Origin: Trematomus loennbergii
Lineage: Eukaryota; Chordata; Actinopteri; Perciformes; Nototheniidae
Assembly: GCA_012861695.1 (NCBI GenBank)
Contig: JAAOOA010000060.1
Span: 6,798,697 to 6,862,696, forward strand
Length of the DNA: 64,000 nucleotides
Reading direction: 5' to 3'
The notes below the pieces were generated by a model. That model saw only the letters and a program-made list of their open reading frames with translations, had not been told where the DNA came from and ran no database searches. Every line of letters begins with the position of its first letter. Positions within the stretch are counted from its first letter, which is position 1. The translations under genes were made by a program, and so were the position numbers. Below are positions 1 through 9,468 of the stretch, one piece after another.

Positions 1-1440
1 GCACTTCTCTGCAGCATCTGGCGAACACCCTTCCATACCCGGCGACAGCGGCGAACCAGAGCATGTGCTGATGGTACGGTAACTTCTTGCTCGAGCTCCG
101 GGAACAATGGAGGCTGGTATCCATGGACACATTGGAAAGGAGAGATTCCGGTGGCTGATGTGGGTAAGGTATTGTGTGCATACTCAACCCAGATCAGATG
201 TTTGCTCCAGGTGGTAGGCTTCTGGGACACCAGGCATCTCAGACATGTCTCCATTTCCTGATTCATCCTCTCCGCTTGGCCGTTTGACTGGGGATGGTAT
301 CCGGATGTCAGGCTCACAGTGGCTTGGATCAGGCGACAAAACTCCTTCCAGAAACGTGAAACGAATTGTGGGCCTCGGTCTGAAACGACATCACTTGGGA
401 AACCATGTATACGAAAAACATGGGACAACATGGCCTGTGCAGTTTCTTTGGCAGTAGGTAATTTGGACATGGGGATGAGATGTACCATCTTGGAAAAACG
501 ATCAATGACTGTGAGTACTGTGGTATTACCTGCCGAAGGTGGAAATCCTGTCACAAAGTCCAACGCAATGTGCGACCATGGTCTGTGGGGAATGGGCAGA
601 GGTTGAAGAAGACCTGCCGCAGCTTGACGAGATGTCTTGTTTCTAGCACACACAGGACAAGCTGCCACATACTCTGCAACATCCTTCCACATAGCAGGCC
701 ACCAGAATCTGTGTTTCACCATAAAAAGGGTCCTCTTGGTTCCAGGATGACAGGAAAGGACAGATGTATGGGCCCAATGAATCACCTGAGAACGAAGTGT
801 CCTAGGAACAAACAGGCGATTCTGAGGACAACCTTTATGGACAGGATTCTCTCCATTAGCCTGTTTTACTTTAGCTTCAATGGGCCAGGTCACACTCCCG
901 ATCACCCGGTCTGACCGCAGAATGGGTTCTGGAGTCTTGGGAACTGGCTCCGGATCAAAAACTCTGGAGAGAGCGTCCGGTTTCCCGTTCTTAGAACCAG
1001 GTCGATAAGACAGAGTGAAGCTAAATCTGTTAAAGAATAAAGCCCACCTGGCTTGTCTGGAGTTCAAGCGCTTTACCCTCCTGATGTACTGCAAGTTTTT
1101 ATGATCTGTCCATACCAGGAAATCCTGCTCTGCTCCCTCCAACCAGTGCCGCCACTCCTCCAAAGCAATCTTCACAGCCAAGAGTTCCCGATTTCCCACG
1201 TCGTAATTCCTCTCAGCAGAAGATAGCTTACGGGAGAGATAGGCACACGGATGAAGTTTATTGTCCCCCGCTGACATCTGAGACAGTATAGCTCCAACGC
1301 CATCGTTAGAGGCGTCTACTTCCACCACAAACTGTCGGTTGCGATCAGGTACAGTCAGGATAGGAGCTGTGGTGAACCTCCTTTTCAGATCCATGAAGGA
1401 TTTCTCTGCCTGTGGATTCCACACAAACTGAACATGGGGA
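1..1440 (-). pseudogene. pol: gypsy pol 3' part: RNase H and integrase, open frame without ATG
   Basis: Reading the minus strand by hand from about 1440 to base 1 gives some 480 codons with no stop. It begins at the end of the RT connection domain. RNase H follows with [11 protein letters not shown] and the TDHKNL block. The integrase then shows the HHCC zinc finger (HWAHTS and CPVCARNK) and the DDE core: [16 protein letters not shown] and [13 protein letters not shown] carry the two aspartates and the glutamate. These are the residues that join retrotransposon cDNA to the genome. The frame has no internal ATG start because it is the middle of a polyprotein. It is cut off from upstream RT by frameshifts near 1440 and 1650, and it leaves the window before any chromodomain could be seen. 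Confidence 0.88.
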
Positions 1441-3054
1441 GGTAAGGGAATGGAGAGGAGAGGCAATAGCACTGAAATTGCGTATGAAACGTCTGTAAAA
1501 GTTAGCAAACCCCAAGAATTGCTGAACTTTCTTTCTGGAGTTTGGCGTAGGCCAATTTGCCACATCACTGACCTTTGCTGGGTCCATTTCCATCTTGTTA
1601 GGGGAAATCACAAAGCCCAAAAATGATACTGAGTTGACATGAAACTCACATTTTCGGCTTTCACAAACAAATGATTAGCCAGGAGTCTTTGAAGAACAAG
1701 ATGAACATGGTTAACATGAGTATTCTCATCTGGAGAAAAGATGAGAATATCATCGAGATACAAAACAGAAAACATTCAGGAAATCTCTTAACACATCGTT
1801 AATGAGAGCTTGGAAAACAGCAGGTGCATTACAAAGTCCAAAAGGCATCACCAAATATTCGTAATGTCCCGTAGGTGTATTGAAACCTGTTTTCCACTCA
1901 TCCCCCTCCCGGATGCGCACAAGGTGATAAGCATTCCTTAGGTCAAGCTTGGTAAATATCTTAGCTCCTTGTAACAGTTCAAATGCCGTAGAGATGAGTG
2001 GAAGGGGATATCTGTTCTTAACCGTGATCTGATTTAGCGGACTATAATCAATACAGGGCCTCAATGTCCCGTCCTTTTTTCCCACAAAAAAGAAACCTGC
2101 CGCTGCTGGGGATGAAGATGTCCGAATCAACCCAGTCTTGAGTGAAGAATCGATATATGCCTTCATGGCCTCCCTTTCTGGCCCAGAAAGAGAGTACAGC
2201 CGTCCCTTGGGAATAGTAGAGCCCGACAGAAGTTCTATGGGACAATCGTACGGTCTATGGGGAGGCAATGAAGTAGCTCGTGTTTTGTTAAACACCTCCT
2301 TAATGTCTGAATAGCAACCAGGAACTTTAGACAAGTCAGGAAAGTCAGAAGGTTTAGAAAAAATGTCACTGCTATTACCCGACCCCTGCTTAAAGTTACT
2401 AGATCTGTTACTCAACCCTGTTTCACTGGTTAAACATGAACGAGAGCACTCAACCCCCCACCCTTTCACCTTTCCTGTCTGCCAGTCAACGTGAGGGTTG
2501 TGTTTAACAAGCCAAGGGTACCCCAAAATGAGAGGATGTTGAGCAGAGTTAAATAAATGAAAACTAATTTGCTCTCGATGTTCCTGATCTACGACTAATA
2601 CCATGGGCTCAGTGCGATGAGTAACTGTACATAAAAGGCGGCCGTCCAAAGCACTAGCCTCTAAGGGCTGATCTAAAAGTACAACCTTTAAATTCAAACT
2701 CTTTGCCAGCTCCCAGTCTAACAAACTCTCATCAGCCCCAGAATCGACTAATGCATCCTGAGTCATAGTCTTATCCCCAAGCTTGATTCGTACCTGCATT
2801 AATTTTCTGACTGGAGAGTCGAAGGAAGTCACTCGGCTCACCAGCGTCTTCCTTCCTGCTGATGAGCCTGATCTTTTGCCGAACAGGCTGCCGAAACATG
2901 ACCCTGCTGGCCGCAGTAGAAGCACCGCCGCTCCCGTAGACGGCGCTGACGCTCCTCCGGCGTGAGTCTGGCTCTTCCGAGCTGCATCTGTTCCTCCGCG
3001 GCGATAGGAGGCGCTGATCGCTCTGGAGATGAAGTCTGGGAATTCCTCTGCCAA
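1440..3054 (-). pseudogene. pol: gypsy pol 5' part: aspartic protease and reverse transcriptase, frameshifted
   Basis: The open frame 3054 to 1750 contains a retroviral-type aspartic protease ([15 protein letters not shown], catalytic DSG) followed by RT. RT blocks seen are [36 protein letters not shown] and [13 protein letters not shown]. The frame ends just before the catalytic YLDDILIFS block, which is present in the next frame at about 1750. One extra T in a T run accounts for the break. A second single-base loss near 1650 and a third lesion near 1440 separate the RT thumb and connection ([17 protein letters not shown] at 1345-1620) from RNase H. The product would have copied the element RNA into DNA. 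As it stands no full polyprotein can be made. Confidence 0.9.
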
Positions 3055-3920
3055 GTGTAGTATTCCCTCGGTAACTCCCGTCTGAAAGGTGGAGTGGATA
3101 CTGCATTCCTTCCCTTTTCCCGCTGTCTATCAGCTAGACGTTGATCAACCCGGATAGCCATGGCGATGAGCGAGTCCAAATCTTCAGGCAGCTGTAATGG
3201 AGCTAACTGATCCTTTATGGGATCCGCTAACCCATGCAGGAAAGCATCAAAGAGAGCCGCCGAGTTCCACCCACTCTCCGCTGCCAGAGTACGGAAATCA
3301 ATTGCGTAATCCGCCACTCTCCTCTGCCGCTGCTTAATGTTCACCAGGGCTCTCGCTGACTCTCTCCCGGGTGATATCTGATCAAAGATCTTGCTCATGG
3401 TATCCAAGAACAGTCTTAATGACTGACAAACAGGCGAGTACCGGGACCACTCCGCTGTTGCCCAGGCTTCCGCTCTACCCGTCAGATGAGAGACAATAAA
3501 AGCTACTTTAGCTTGATCGGTGGGAAATGCTGCGGGCTGGTGTTTGAAGTGGAGATCGCACTGTACCAGGAAGGGACGACAGTTTCCAGAGTCTCCGGAG
3601 AATTTCTCCGGCGAAGCGAGACGGATCGTAGGTGACTGCATGGGTACTTGAACGGGGATATCAGCAGACCCGACCCCCGCTGAACCGGAAAACTCTGCCG
3701 CAGGAACACCAGGGTTTGCCACGAGGTGAGTCAGTATGTCCCGCATCTTTTCAGCCAGTAGATTTATTTCTGTCGTCACCGTAGCTTGAAAGTTGTCTTG
3801 ACGAGCATGTAAATCCTGGACCCCTTGGTTGATTGCTGACAGCTGTCCCTCATGTTGATGAAGGAGTGTACCCTGCGCCTGCAGGGCCGTTCTTACTGTA
3901 GTAGAATCGGCTGAGTCCAT
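2838..3920 (-). CDS. gag: gypsy Gag capsid/nucleocapsid protein
   Basis: This is a 360-aa open frame starting at the first ATG after the 5' LTR. The N-terminal third is predicted helical. The middle holds the capsid-like region of Sushi-type gags ([19 protein letters not shown], and [16 protein letters not shown]). The C-terminus has one CCHC zinc knuckle, [14 protein letters not shown], at about residues 337-350. Gag packages element RNA into cytoplasmic particles. The gene is uninterrupted, unlike the pol downstream. It overlaps the start of pol, which lies in the -1 frame, as expected for translation by ribosomal frameshifting. Domesticated relatives of this gag family exist in mammals (the Mart/Rtl genes). 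Nothing here suggests domestication, since it is still joined to its own LTR and pol. Confidence 0.88.
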   Translation of the reverse strand: MDSADSTTVRTALQAQGTLLHQHEGQLSAINQGVQDLHARQDNFQATVTTEINLLAEKMRDILTHLVANPGVPAAEFSGSAGVGSADIPVQVPMQSPTIRLASPEKFSGDSGNCRPFLVQCDLHFKHQPAAFPTDQAKVAFIVSHLTGRAEAWATAEWSRYSPVCQSLRLFLDTMSKIFDQISPGRESARALVNIKQRQRRVADYAIDFRTLAAESGWNSAALFDAFLHGLADPIKDQLAPLQLPEDLDSLIAMAIRVDQRLADRQREKGRNAVSTPPFRRELPREYYTWQRNSQTSSPERSAPPIAAEEQMQLGRARLTPEERQRRLRERRCFYCGQQGHVSAACSAKDQAHQQEGRRW

Positions 3921-3940
3921 CTTGTTTGGTTGGTTCGTTC

Positions 3941-4329
3941 TGACACGAAGGGCTCTTTAAGAACTCAGATGCTCGATTCCATTGCTTTGTAATAGTCTTT
4001 ATTATAAGATCACAAAGCTTTTCAAAGTCTTCTAGGATCTACTAGGACATTCCAAAGAATCCTTAGGTTCGACTAGGTATTTACAAAGTCTCTGGTAACA
4101 GGCATGGATCTCATGAAGAGACAAGACGAACCAACACAAGACAAAGGGAGAGAAGGACTATATATACACACACACACATTAGGTAATGAGGCACAGGTGG
4201 ACACAATCAGGGGCGGGAACAACAATCAGTCTGACCGGTGACACACAAAGACAGGAAGTGCAGACACCTGGAAAGATAGAGCAGAGTCATGTCAAAATAA
4301 GACAGATAGACAAACACTAAAACCTTACA
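3941..4329 (-). repeat. 5' LTR of the gypsy element
   Basis: On the minus strand this about 389-bp block starts TGTAAGG immediately after LINE coding sequence and ends GTGTCA 20 bases before the gag start codon. It contains a TATATATAG promoter-like motif near 4160 and an AATAAA signal at 3998-4003, a plausible U3-R-U5 arrangement. The outer boundary is firm because the interrupted LINE frame stops there. The inner boundary is inferred from the TG...CA rule. The partner LTR is outside the window. Confidence 0.7.
3998..4003 (-). terminator. LTR polyadenylation signal AATAAA
   Basis: The hexamer AATAAA is on the minus strand, about 55 bases before the inferred LTR 3' edge. This is the expected place for polyadenylation at the R/U5 junction. 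Confidence 0.5.
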
Positions 4330-4790
4330 ATATCTGCTCCAACCTTTACTCTAAATGTCCTGTCTGTTAAAAAGGCCCTTACCCAATTGAACATTCTCCC
4401 TCCTATACCCATTCTACTCAATTTGATCAGTAATCCATCCCTCCACATAGAGTCATACGCCTTTTCAATGTCAAAGTACACTATTGCCATTATCTCTTTC
4501 ATTTTCAATGTTTTTTCCCAATCATTACTCACTCTTACTAATGCATCTATACTGTGTCTTTACTGTAGGGTATTTTTATTATATGTACAGCACTTTGGCT
4601 CGACCAAAAATCGTTTAAAAATGTGCTATATAAATAAAACTTGATTTGATTTGATTTACGAAATCCGCTCTGAAAACTACACATCAGCCCTTTCTGTTCC
4701 AGTACATGTGAGAGCTTACGGACAATGATCTTTTCCATCGATTTACATAGTACTTCATTGTATTTGGGGTAGTAGTCTAACAAGTACTGA
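4330..4790 (-). pseudogene. LINE reverse transcriptase fragment (I/Jockey-like), doubly interrupted
   Basis: Two pieces of one non-LTR reverse transcriptase are visible on the minus strand. The upstream piece (about 4790-4660) gives EKIIVRKLSHVLEQKGLMC and FQSGFRKS, the finger region. The downstream piece (about 4545-4330) gives VYFDIEKAYDSMWRDGLL and FLTDRTFRVKVGADI, around the first catalytic aspartate. Between them lies a plus-strand L2 tail, and the gypsy LTR cuts the frame at its other end. The FDIEKAYDS motif with a MWRDGL continuation is typical of I/Jockey-group LINEs. The clade call is tentative. This is the oldest layer here. Confidence 0.75.
4567..4658 (+). mobile_element. 3' tail of an L2-type LINE
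   Basis: This segment matches, with few changes, the 3' end of the L2 element at 42003-42078: both contain CAGCACTTTGGCTCGACC, then AATAAA and a TGATTTGATTT tail. It is a 5'-truncated insertion, the usual outcome of LINE retrotransposition, inside the older LINE frame on the opposite strand. Confidence 0.85.
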
Positions 4791-4988
4791 GTCCAACAGT
4801 ACCAATTTTATTAAGAACTTATTGCTAAAAATCATTTTATCTCTCATCAAATATAGCAGAAGTGGCATGATTTTGTTCTCAGGAGGGGACTTTGAGAGAG
4901 TATTACCCAAAAAGTACACAGTAAAAGTAGCCTACTTTATTTTATTGTAGCAGTCAAACTAGGACTGAGTCAAACAGTGTCAGTTTTA

Positions 4989-6146
4989 TTAACCTGTTAA
5001 GCCCTGAGCCTGTTTTTCAGGTCTCAGGCTAGAAAATGACATTCCCAGAACAAATGACCATATCTTCCCTTCTAAAAGGGTTAAATGAATAAAAAAAATG
5101 TCTCAAAGTAATGATAAACCTGTGAGTTGGATGTAGAAAAGTCAGAATTAATATAGATGTTTTTTATTTTAAAGAAAATTCAGATTTTACATAGTAAAAA
5201 ACTGTAAATGATAGTGTCCGTCCAAAAATTCTTTTTTACTTAGTGAAAACTACCCTTGGATGATGGTAAGGTAGACTAAAAGCTTTAGGAATCCAAAGTA
5301 AAACATATAATAAGTACCCTGTATCAAGATTGATGCAAAACAAGTGACATTTGACCTTTTTAGAGAGGTTTAGCCAAAAACACTCCACCTCTGAGGTGAT
5401 TTGGGTGGAAATTGTTTTTTTTTCATATCTCTGGAACCCATTGGTCGATTTTGATGGTTGACACCTCTTTCTGACCGTTAGAGCCAATCGAATCGAAGGG
5501 GGAGTCCCCCACACACACTCATTGTGAAACAAAAAGGTGGGGGCTTTGCGCATGTAATTTTGCATTAGAGTTAAGCTACAGTCTAGCTCTGACATCTAGA
5601 AACGTAAAAGCATGGATTATCCGTCTGTTTGCTCATGGATTATCAGAAATCATTTCAAAGGGACACAGACACATTGGATTAACCTATGGATTAACTTCAG
5701 CAGCATTTTTATCGTTTTAATGCCATTGAAGACCACTTTGGAGAGACTACAGAGCCAAGGTAAACATTTTAGCATTTTTAGCTACCTAGCGTCACCTGTT
5801 TTGATGTCTGTTTTTGTTTATAACGTCGCAAATTCGTATAATGAGGGTACCCATCGATTCTGTGTCACCTCACGATGTGAATCGATGTCATGGATGTGGA
5901 GAAGAGATAAATAAGGTTTTGTGAGTGATTTTCGGTGCAGTAATCTGTTAGCATTTTTCGCTCGTTGCTAATTCAGAGGCTCAGTGTTAGCATTGTGGTT
6001 AGCATGATCAGTTAGATGAGTTTCTTCCCGTTACATGGATATAAAACATTCATAGTTTATTACATGAACATGCCCTCAGACACTGTTTCCTGCAAGATGT
6101 TGCGGCAGTGCCCCGGTACCGGGGTCTCTCGGGCTTAACAGGTTAA
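4989..6146. mobile_element. piggyBac-like non-autonomous element, copy A
   Basis: The element is bounded by TTAA at 4989-4992 and 6143-6146. Its ends are perfect 12-bp inverted repeats, CCTGTTAAGCCC. TTAA duplication is the hallmark of piggyBac transposition (Kolobok also uses it). It is about 1.16 kb, and copies B (18083-19260) and C (36504-37677) share its length and sequence. No transposase motifs are visible. A minus-strand 119-codon frame (5236-5595) is also readable in copy C but is broken in copy B. A GGTACC-centred palindrome lies just inside the right end. Confidence 0.85.
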
Positions 6147-6824
6147 GAACTTATGGTACAAATTACTTGTATTGCAAATAAAGCAGAAAAAAACATGCAT
6201 TATTTTACTCTTGTACAGCGATTACCGTAAAGGCGCTATTAATTGCGCACTCAAAAATGAATAGCTGCTGATTTGACCAAGCGAACGCGAGAGACGGCTG
6301 AGTTGACCGCAGTTATGCAACAGCAACCGAAGCTAAACTGACTATCTTGACTACTTGTTGCTATCCTATTGTGGCATAAGCCGTTTTCTACAGGCACATT
6401 TTACCTTTTCATTATGATTCTACTTGTGATAGTTGGACATGACTACCTGTGCAGCCCATGTATTGATTCCATCTGATAGCCGCTATAATACAAAACAAAA
6501 CTTCTGCTGCTCTCCACAATGATCAATAACAGCGAACGGATGGTCAAAGTAAGGTACAAATAAACAGAATCCAGCCTCGTTAGTGTTGCCTGACTTTATA
6601 AAGTGTGTTATTTTTGTATAAGTGTGTGGTTGCGTTCTAGTCACTTTGCTCAGCGCTACTGCTTGTTACAACTTTCATTTTCTGTATTCGCCATAAACTG
6701 TTATTATGGCTCAGGTTAATCTCGCCCCCTTCCGACGTGAGCGCGGTTCTTGGTTCTTGCCGGCAGCCAAGTGGGGTCAGCTAAGAACCGGTTTTCGGTG
6801 TTTAGAGCCGGCTCCGCTGCGGCT
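6147..6824. other. No gene; older repeat-like sequence interrupted by the LTR element
   Basis: No supportable reading frame. The sequence just left of 6825 and just right of 10814 is GC-richer and contains AACCGG-type motifs on both sides, so the LTR element probably landed inside an older repeat that I cannot name. Confidence 0.4.
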
Positions 6825-6829
6825 GAAAC

Positions 6830-7214
6830 TGTTAGGGTTGAGTGAAGCAGGCAGGACCCAAATGCAGATAAAGAAAATACCTTTATTAAGGTTTTAGCGG
6901 TGACAAAAAGAACACTAACCCGTCAACACAGTCACAGACAAACAAGGATCTAACAAAGACAGACAGAAAAACCAGAACTTAAATACACACAAGACTAATC
7001 ACACAACAAGACACAGGTGAGGAGGGAGGAGAAAACACAGGGGCACAAGGTGAACACAATCAGGAAATCAGACACACCAGGGAAACTAACGACGGGAAGG
7101 CAAACACAGGGAGTAGGATCAGACAAGACACAAGGAGGAAAACATTTCAAAACAAAACAGGAAACCAGAGACAGAAAAAGACAAGACACAACACAACACA
7201 GACAGATCGTGACA
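6830..7214 (-). repeat. 3' LTR of the non-autonomous LTR element
   Basis: About 385 bp, near-identical to 9469-9752 plus 10706-10809, with small differences such as a CAA triplet near position 24. It begins TGTCACGATC and ends CTAACA on the minus strand. The end of the 818-aa frame reads into it. Confidence 0.93.
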
Positions 7215-9451
7215 TTACCCCCCCTCAAGGCACGGATCCCAGACGTGCCAAAAAAGTCAAAAAAAAATCCAGCAGGGTGGGTGGAGGGGGACCGGAGGAG
7301 GGACACATAACTAGGGCCAAAAGGGTGGGTGGAGGGGGTCTGGAGGACGGGTTTGGGCTGACAGCCCAGGGGCACAGCGGAGGACCCGGAAGGGGTCTCC
7401 GGCAGACGGCCGGGGGGCAAGGCAGAGATCAAGGAAGGGCAAAGACCACAGCGGGCGAACTCAGGGGACCGGGCATGAGAGCAAAGGCAGCGGCTGAAAG
7501 AGTCAGGAGGCCGGGCTCGAGGGCGAAGGCCACGGCTGGGGAAATCAGGGGGCCGGGCTCGAGGGCGAAGGCCGCGGCTGGGGAAATCAGGGGGCCGGGC
7601 TCGAGGGCGAAGGCAGCGGCTGGGGAACTCAGGGGGCCGGGCTCGAGGGCGAAGACCGCGGAGCTCAGGGGGCCGGGCTCGAGGGCGAACAAGAAGGCGG
7701 CGACGGGACAACCCCGGAGGACGAGCAGGAAGGCGCCGGCGGGACAGCTCCGGAGGCCGGGCAGGAAGGCGCCGACGGGACAGCTCCGGAGGCCGGGCAG
7801 GAAGGCGCCGACGGGACAACTCCGGAGGCCGGGCAGGACCCAGTATCGGCCGGACAGGAACCGGAGCCGACGGGACAGGCGTAGACGGGATCCTGAACAT
7901 GACATGGGCTGGTGTCAATGGGACCCCGGATGGAGCAAGGGCTGGTGTCGACTGGACCCCCAACGGAACAGGACACAGAGTTGGCAGTGCCCCCAGTGGA
8001 ACAGGTGTCAGCGGGACCTCCAACAGGACAGGACACAGAGTTGGCAGGACCCCCGGCGGGACAGGTGTCGGCGGGACCCCCAACGGAACAGAACATGGAG
8101 CTAGCAGGACAGGTGTCGGCGAGACCCCCAACAGGACAGGATATGGTGTAGGCAGGAAACCCGGCGGAGCAGGTGTCGGCAGAACCCCCAACAGGACAGG
8201 ATCTGGTGTTGGCAGGAAATCCGGCGGAGCGGGTGTCGGCGGGACCCCCAACAGGACAGGATCTGGTGTTGGCAGGAAATCCGGCGGAGCAGTAGTCGGC
8301 GGTACCCCCAACAAGACAGGACATGGGGTTGGCAGGACCCACTGCGGAACAGGTGTTGGCAGGATCTCCAACGATACTGGACGTGGAGTTGGCAGGACCC
8401 TCAGCGGAACCCCCAACGGCACAGGACATAGGGTTGGCAGGACCCCCGGCAGAAGAGTAGTCGGCGGGACCCCCAATGGGACAGGACATGGAGTTGGCAA
8501 GACCCCCGGCAGGAGAGTAGTCGGCCGGTACACCAACAGGAGACGAGGTGCTGGAGTCGGCCGGACCACCGACAGGACACGAGGGGCTGGAGTGGGCCGA
8601 ACCACTGACAAAATACGGGGGGCTGGAGTGGGCCGAACCACTAACAAAACACGGGGGGCTGGCGTCGGCTGAGGAGCCAGTACTGGAGCCGGAACTGGTG
8701 TCGGGACCATGGCAGCTGGGACCGGAACAGAGACCTGGACCATGGCTGTATGGGTCGGTTCTGGAGCCGGAACCATGGCTGCTGGGGCCAGAACTGGGGC
8801 CGGAACCATGGCTGCTGGGGCCAGAACCATGGCTGTGTGGGCCGGTTCTGGAGCAGGTACCATGGCTGCTGGGCACGGAACCGGAACACGGAACCATGGC
8901 TGTGTGGGATGGTACTGGAGCACGGTACCATGGCCGTGTGGGCCGGCACTGGAGCACGGAACCATGGCTGTGTGGGCCGGTACTGGAGCCGGAACCATGG
9001 CTGCTGGGGCCTGTACTGGATCCCAAAGCATGGCTTCTGGGGCTCGGGCTGCTAGCCTGGACTTGCGACTCCTTCTCTTAGGAGCCTTTTGGAGACTCCG
9101 TGGACCTCCAAAAGCCAGACGAGTACCCGAGAATGGCTCCTGGACAGGAGCAGGAAATGGGGAAGAAGCAGGGGTTGACTCCAGACGGAACACACCGAGA
9201 TGTATGGTGTCAGGTTGGGAATTGGGAGGCAGGGGGCTAGCAGGCCGGGAATCACATGTCGAAAGGAAATCCAAAATCCAGTCAGGTAAGAACTTAACTA
9301 AACATGGATCCACTGTTGCCACCTGGTGAGCCTCTGCCAGAGCAGCCTCTTTCTGCTGAACACTGGACGCTCCCCTCCACCTACCATAGCAGCTAGCCAA
9401 AGAAAAGGTCAAATTTAGTAAATCCACCTCAAATGGATCTGCTGGGCCCAT
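6995..9451 (-). CDS. 818-aa repeat-rich protein of the non-autonomous LTR element
   Basis: The ATG lies 17 bases after the end of the 5' LTR. Residues 1-100 are non-repetitive and helical-looking (PFEVDLLNLTFSLASCYGRW) and could be a remnant gag N-terminus; that is a guess. The rest is a run of different proline-rich tandem repeats: AAMVPAPVPAHT units (about 150-250), PTPAPRVLLVVR units (about 260-310), VLPTPCPVLLGVP units (about 310-500) and ARPPELSRRRLP / RPRARPPDFPSRG units (about 540-650). The C-terminal 80 residues are hydrophobic and cysteine-rich and come from reading into the LTR. There is no zinc knuckle and no enzymatic motif. A 2.4-kb frame staying open through such repeats suggests either recent insertion or selection on the frame. 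Confidence 0.65.
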   Translation of the reverse strand: MGPADPFEVDLLNLTFSLASCYGRWRGASSVQQKEAALAEAHQVATVDPCLVKFLPDWILDFLSTCDSRPASPLPPNSQPDTIHLGVFRLESTPASSPFPAPVQEPFSGTRLAFGGPRSLQKAPKRRSRKSRLAARAPEAMLWDPVQAPAAMVPAPVPAHTAMVPCSSAGPHGHGTVLQYHPTQPWFRVPVPCPAAMVPAPEPAHTAMVLAPAAMVPAPVLAPAAMVPAPEPTHTAMVQVSVPVPAAMVPTPVPAPVLAPQPTPAPRVLLVVRPTPAPRILSVVRPTPAPRVLSVVRPTPAPRLLLVYRPTTLLPGVLPTPCPVPLGVPPTTLLPGVLPTLCPVPLGVPLRVLPTPRPVSLEILPTPVPQWVLPTPCPVLLGVPPTTAPPDFLPTPDPVLLGVPPTPAPPDFLPTPDPVLLGVLPTPAPPGFLPTPYPVLLGVSPTPVLLAPCSVPLGVPPTPVPPGVLPTLCPVLLEVPLTPVPLGALPTLCPVPLGVQSTPALAPSGVPLTPAHVMFRIPSTPVPSAPVPVRPILGPARPPELSRRRLPARPPELSRRRLPARPPELSRRRLPARPPGLSRRRLLVRPRARPPELRGLRPRARPPEFPSRCLRPRARPPDFPSRGLRPRARPPDFPSRGLRPRARPPDSFSRCLCSHARSPEFARCGLCPSLISALPPGRLPETPSGSSAVPLGCQPKPVLQTPSTHPFGPSYVSLLRSPSTHPAGFFFDFFGTSGIRALRGGNVTICLCCVVSCLFLSLVSCFVLKCFPPCVLSDPTPCVCLPVVSFPGVSDFLIVFTLCPCVFSSLLTCVLLCD
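7215..7226 (-). promoter_or_regulatory. Polypurine tract next to the 3' LTR
   Basis: On the minus strand GAGGGGGGTAA abuts the TGTCACG start of the LTR. A purine tract in this position primes plus-strand DNA synthesis in LTR elements, and it fixes the minus-strand orientation. Confidence 0.75.
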
Positions 9452-9468
9452 TTCTGGTTAGATCCTTC

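Larger units (their letters stand above)
1..4329 (-). mobile_element. Ty3/gypsy LTR retrotransposon (Sushi-like), truncated by window edge
   Basis: Read on the minus strand, the order is 5' LTR, gag, protease, reverse transcriptase, RNase H and integrase, the normal Ty3/gypsy (Metaviridae) order. The integrase C-terminus and 3' LTR lie beyond base 1. Gag and pol are in different frames with a -1 relation and overlap by about 200 bases. No TGG-type tRNA primer site is visible after the LTR. That would suit the self-primed Tf1/Sushi lineage, but this is inference. The element sits inside an older LINE reading frame on the same strand, whose sequence resumes at 4330. At least three single-base lesions interrupt pol, so this copy looks dead although gag and the integrase frame are open. 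Confidence 0.93.

Noticed and set aside
7277..9329. Long plus-strand open frames (up to 275 aa) rich in Gly, Thr and Arg
   Set aside because: They are antisense to the minus-strand 818-aa frame and arise because GC-rich tandem repeats lack stops in all frames. LTR and polypurine orientation support the minus strand.
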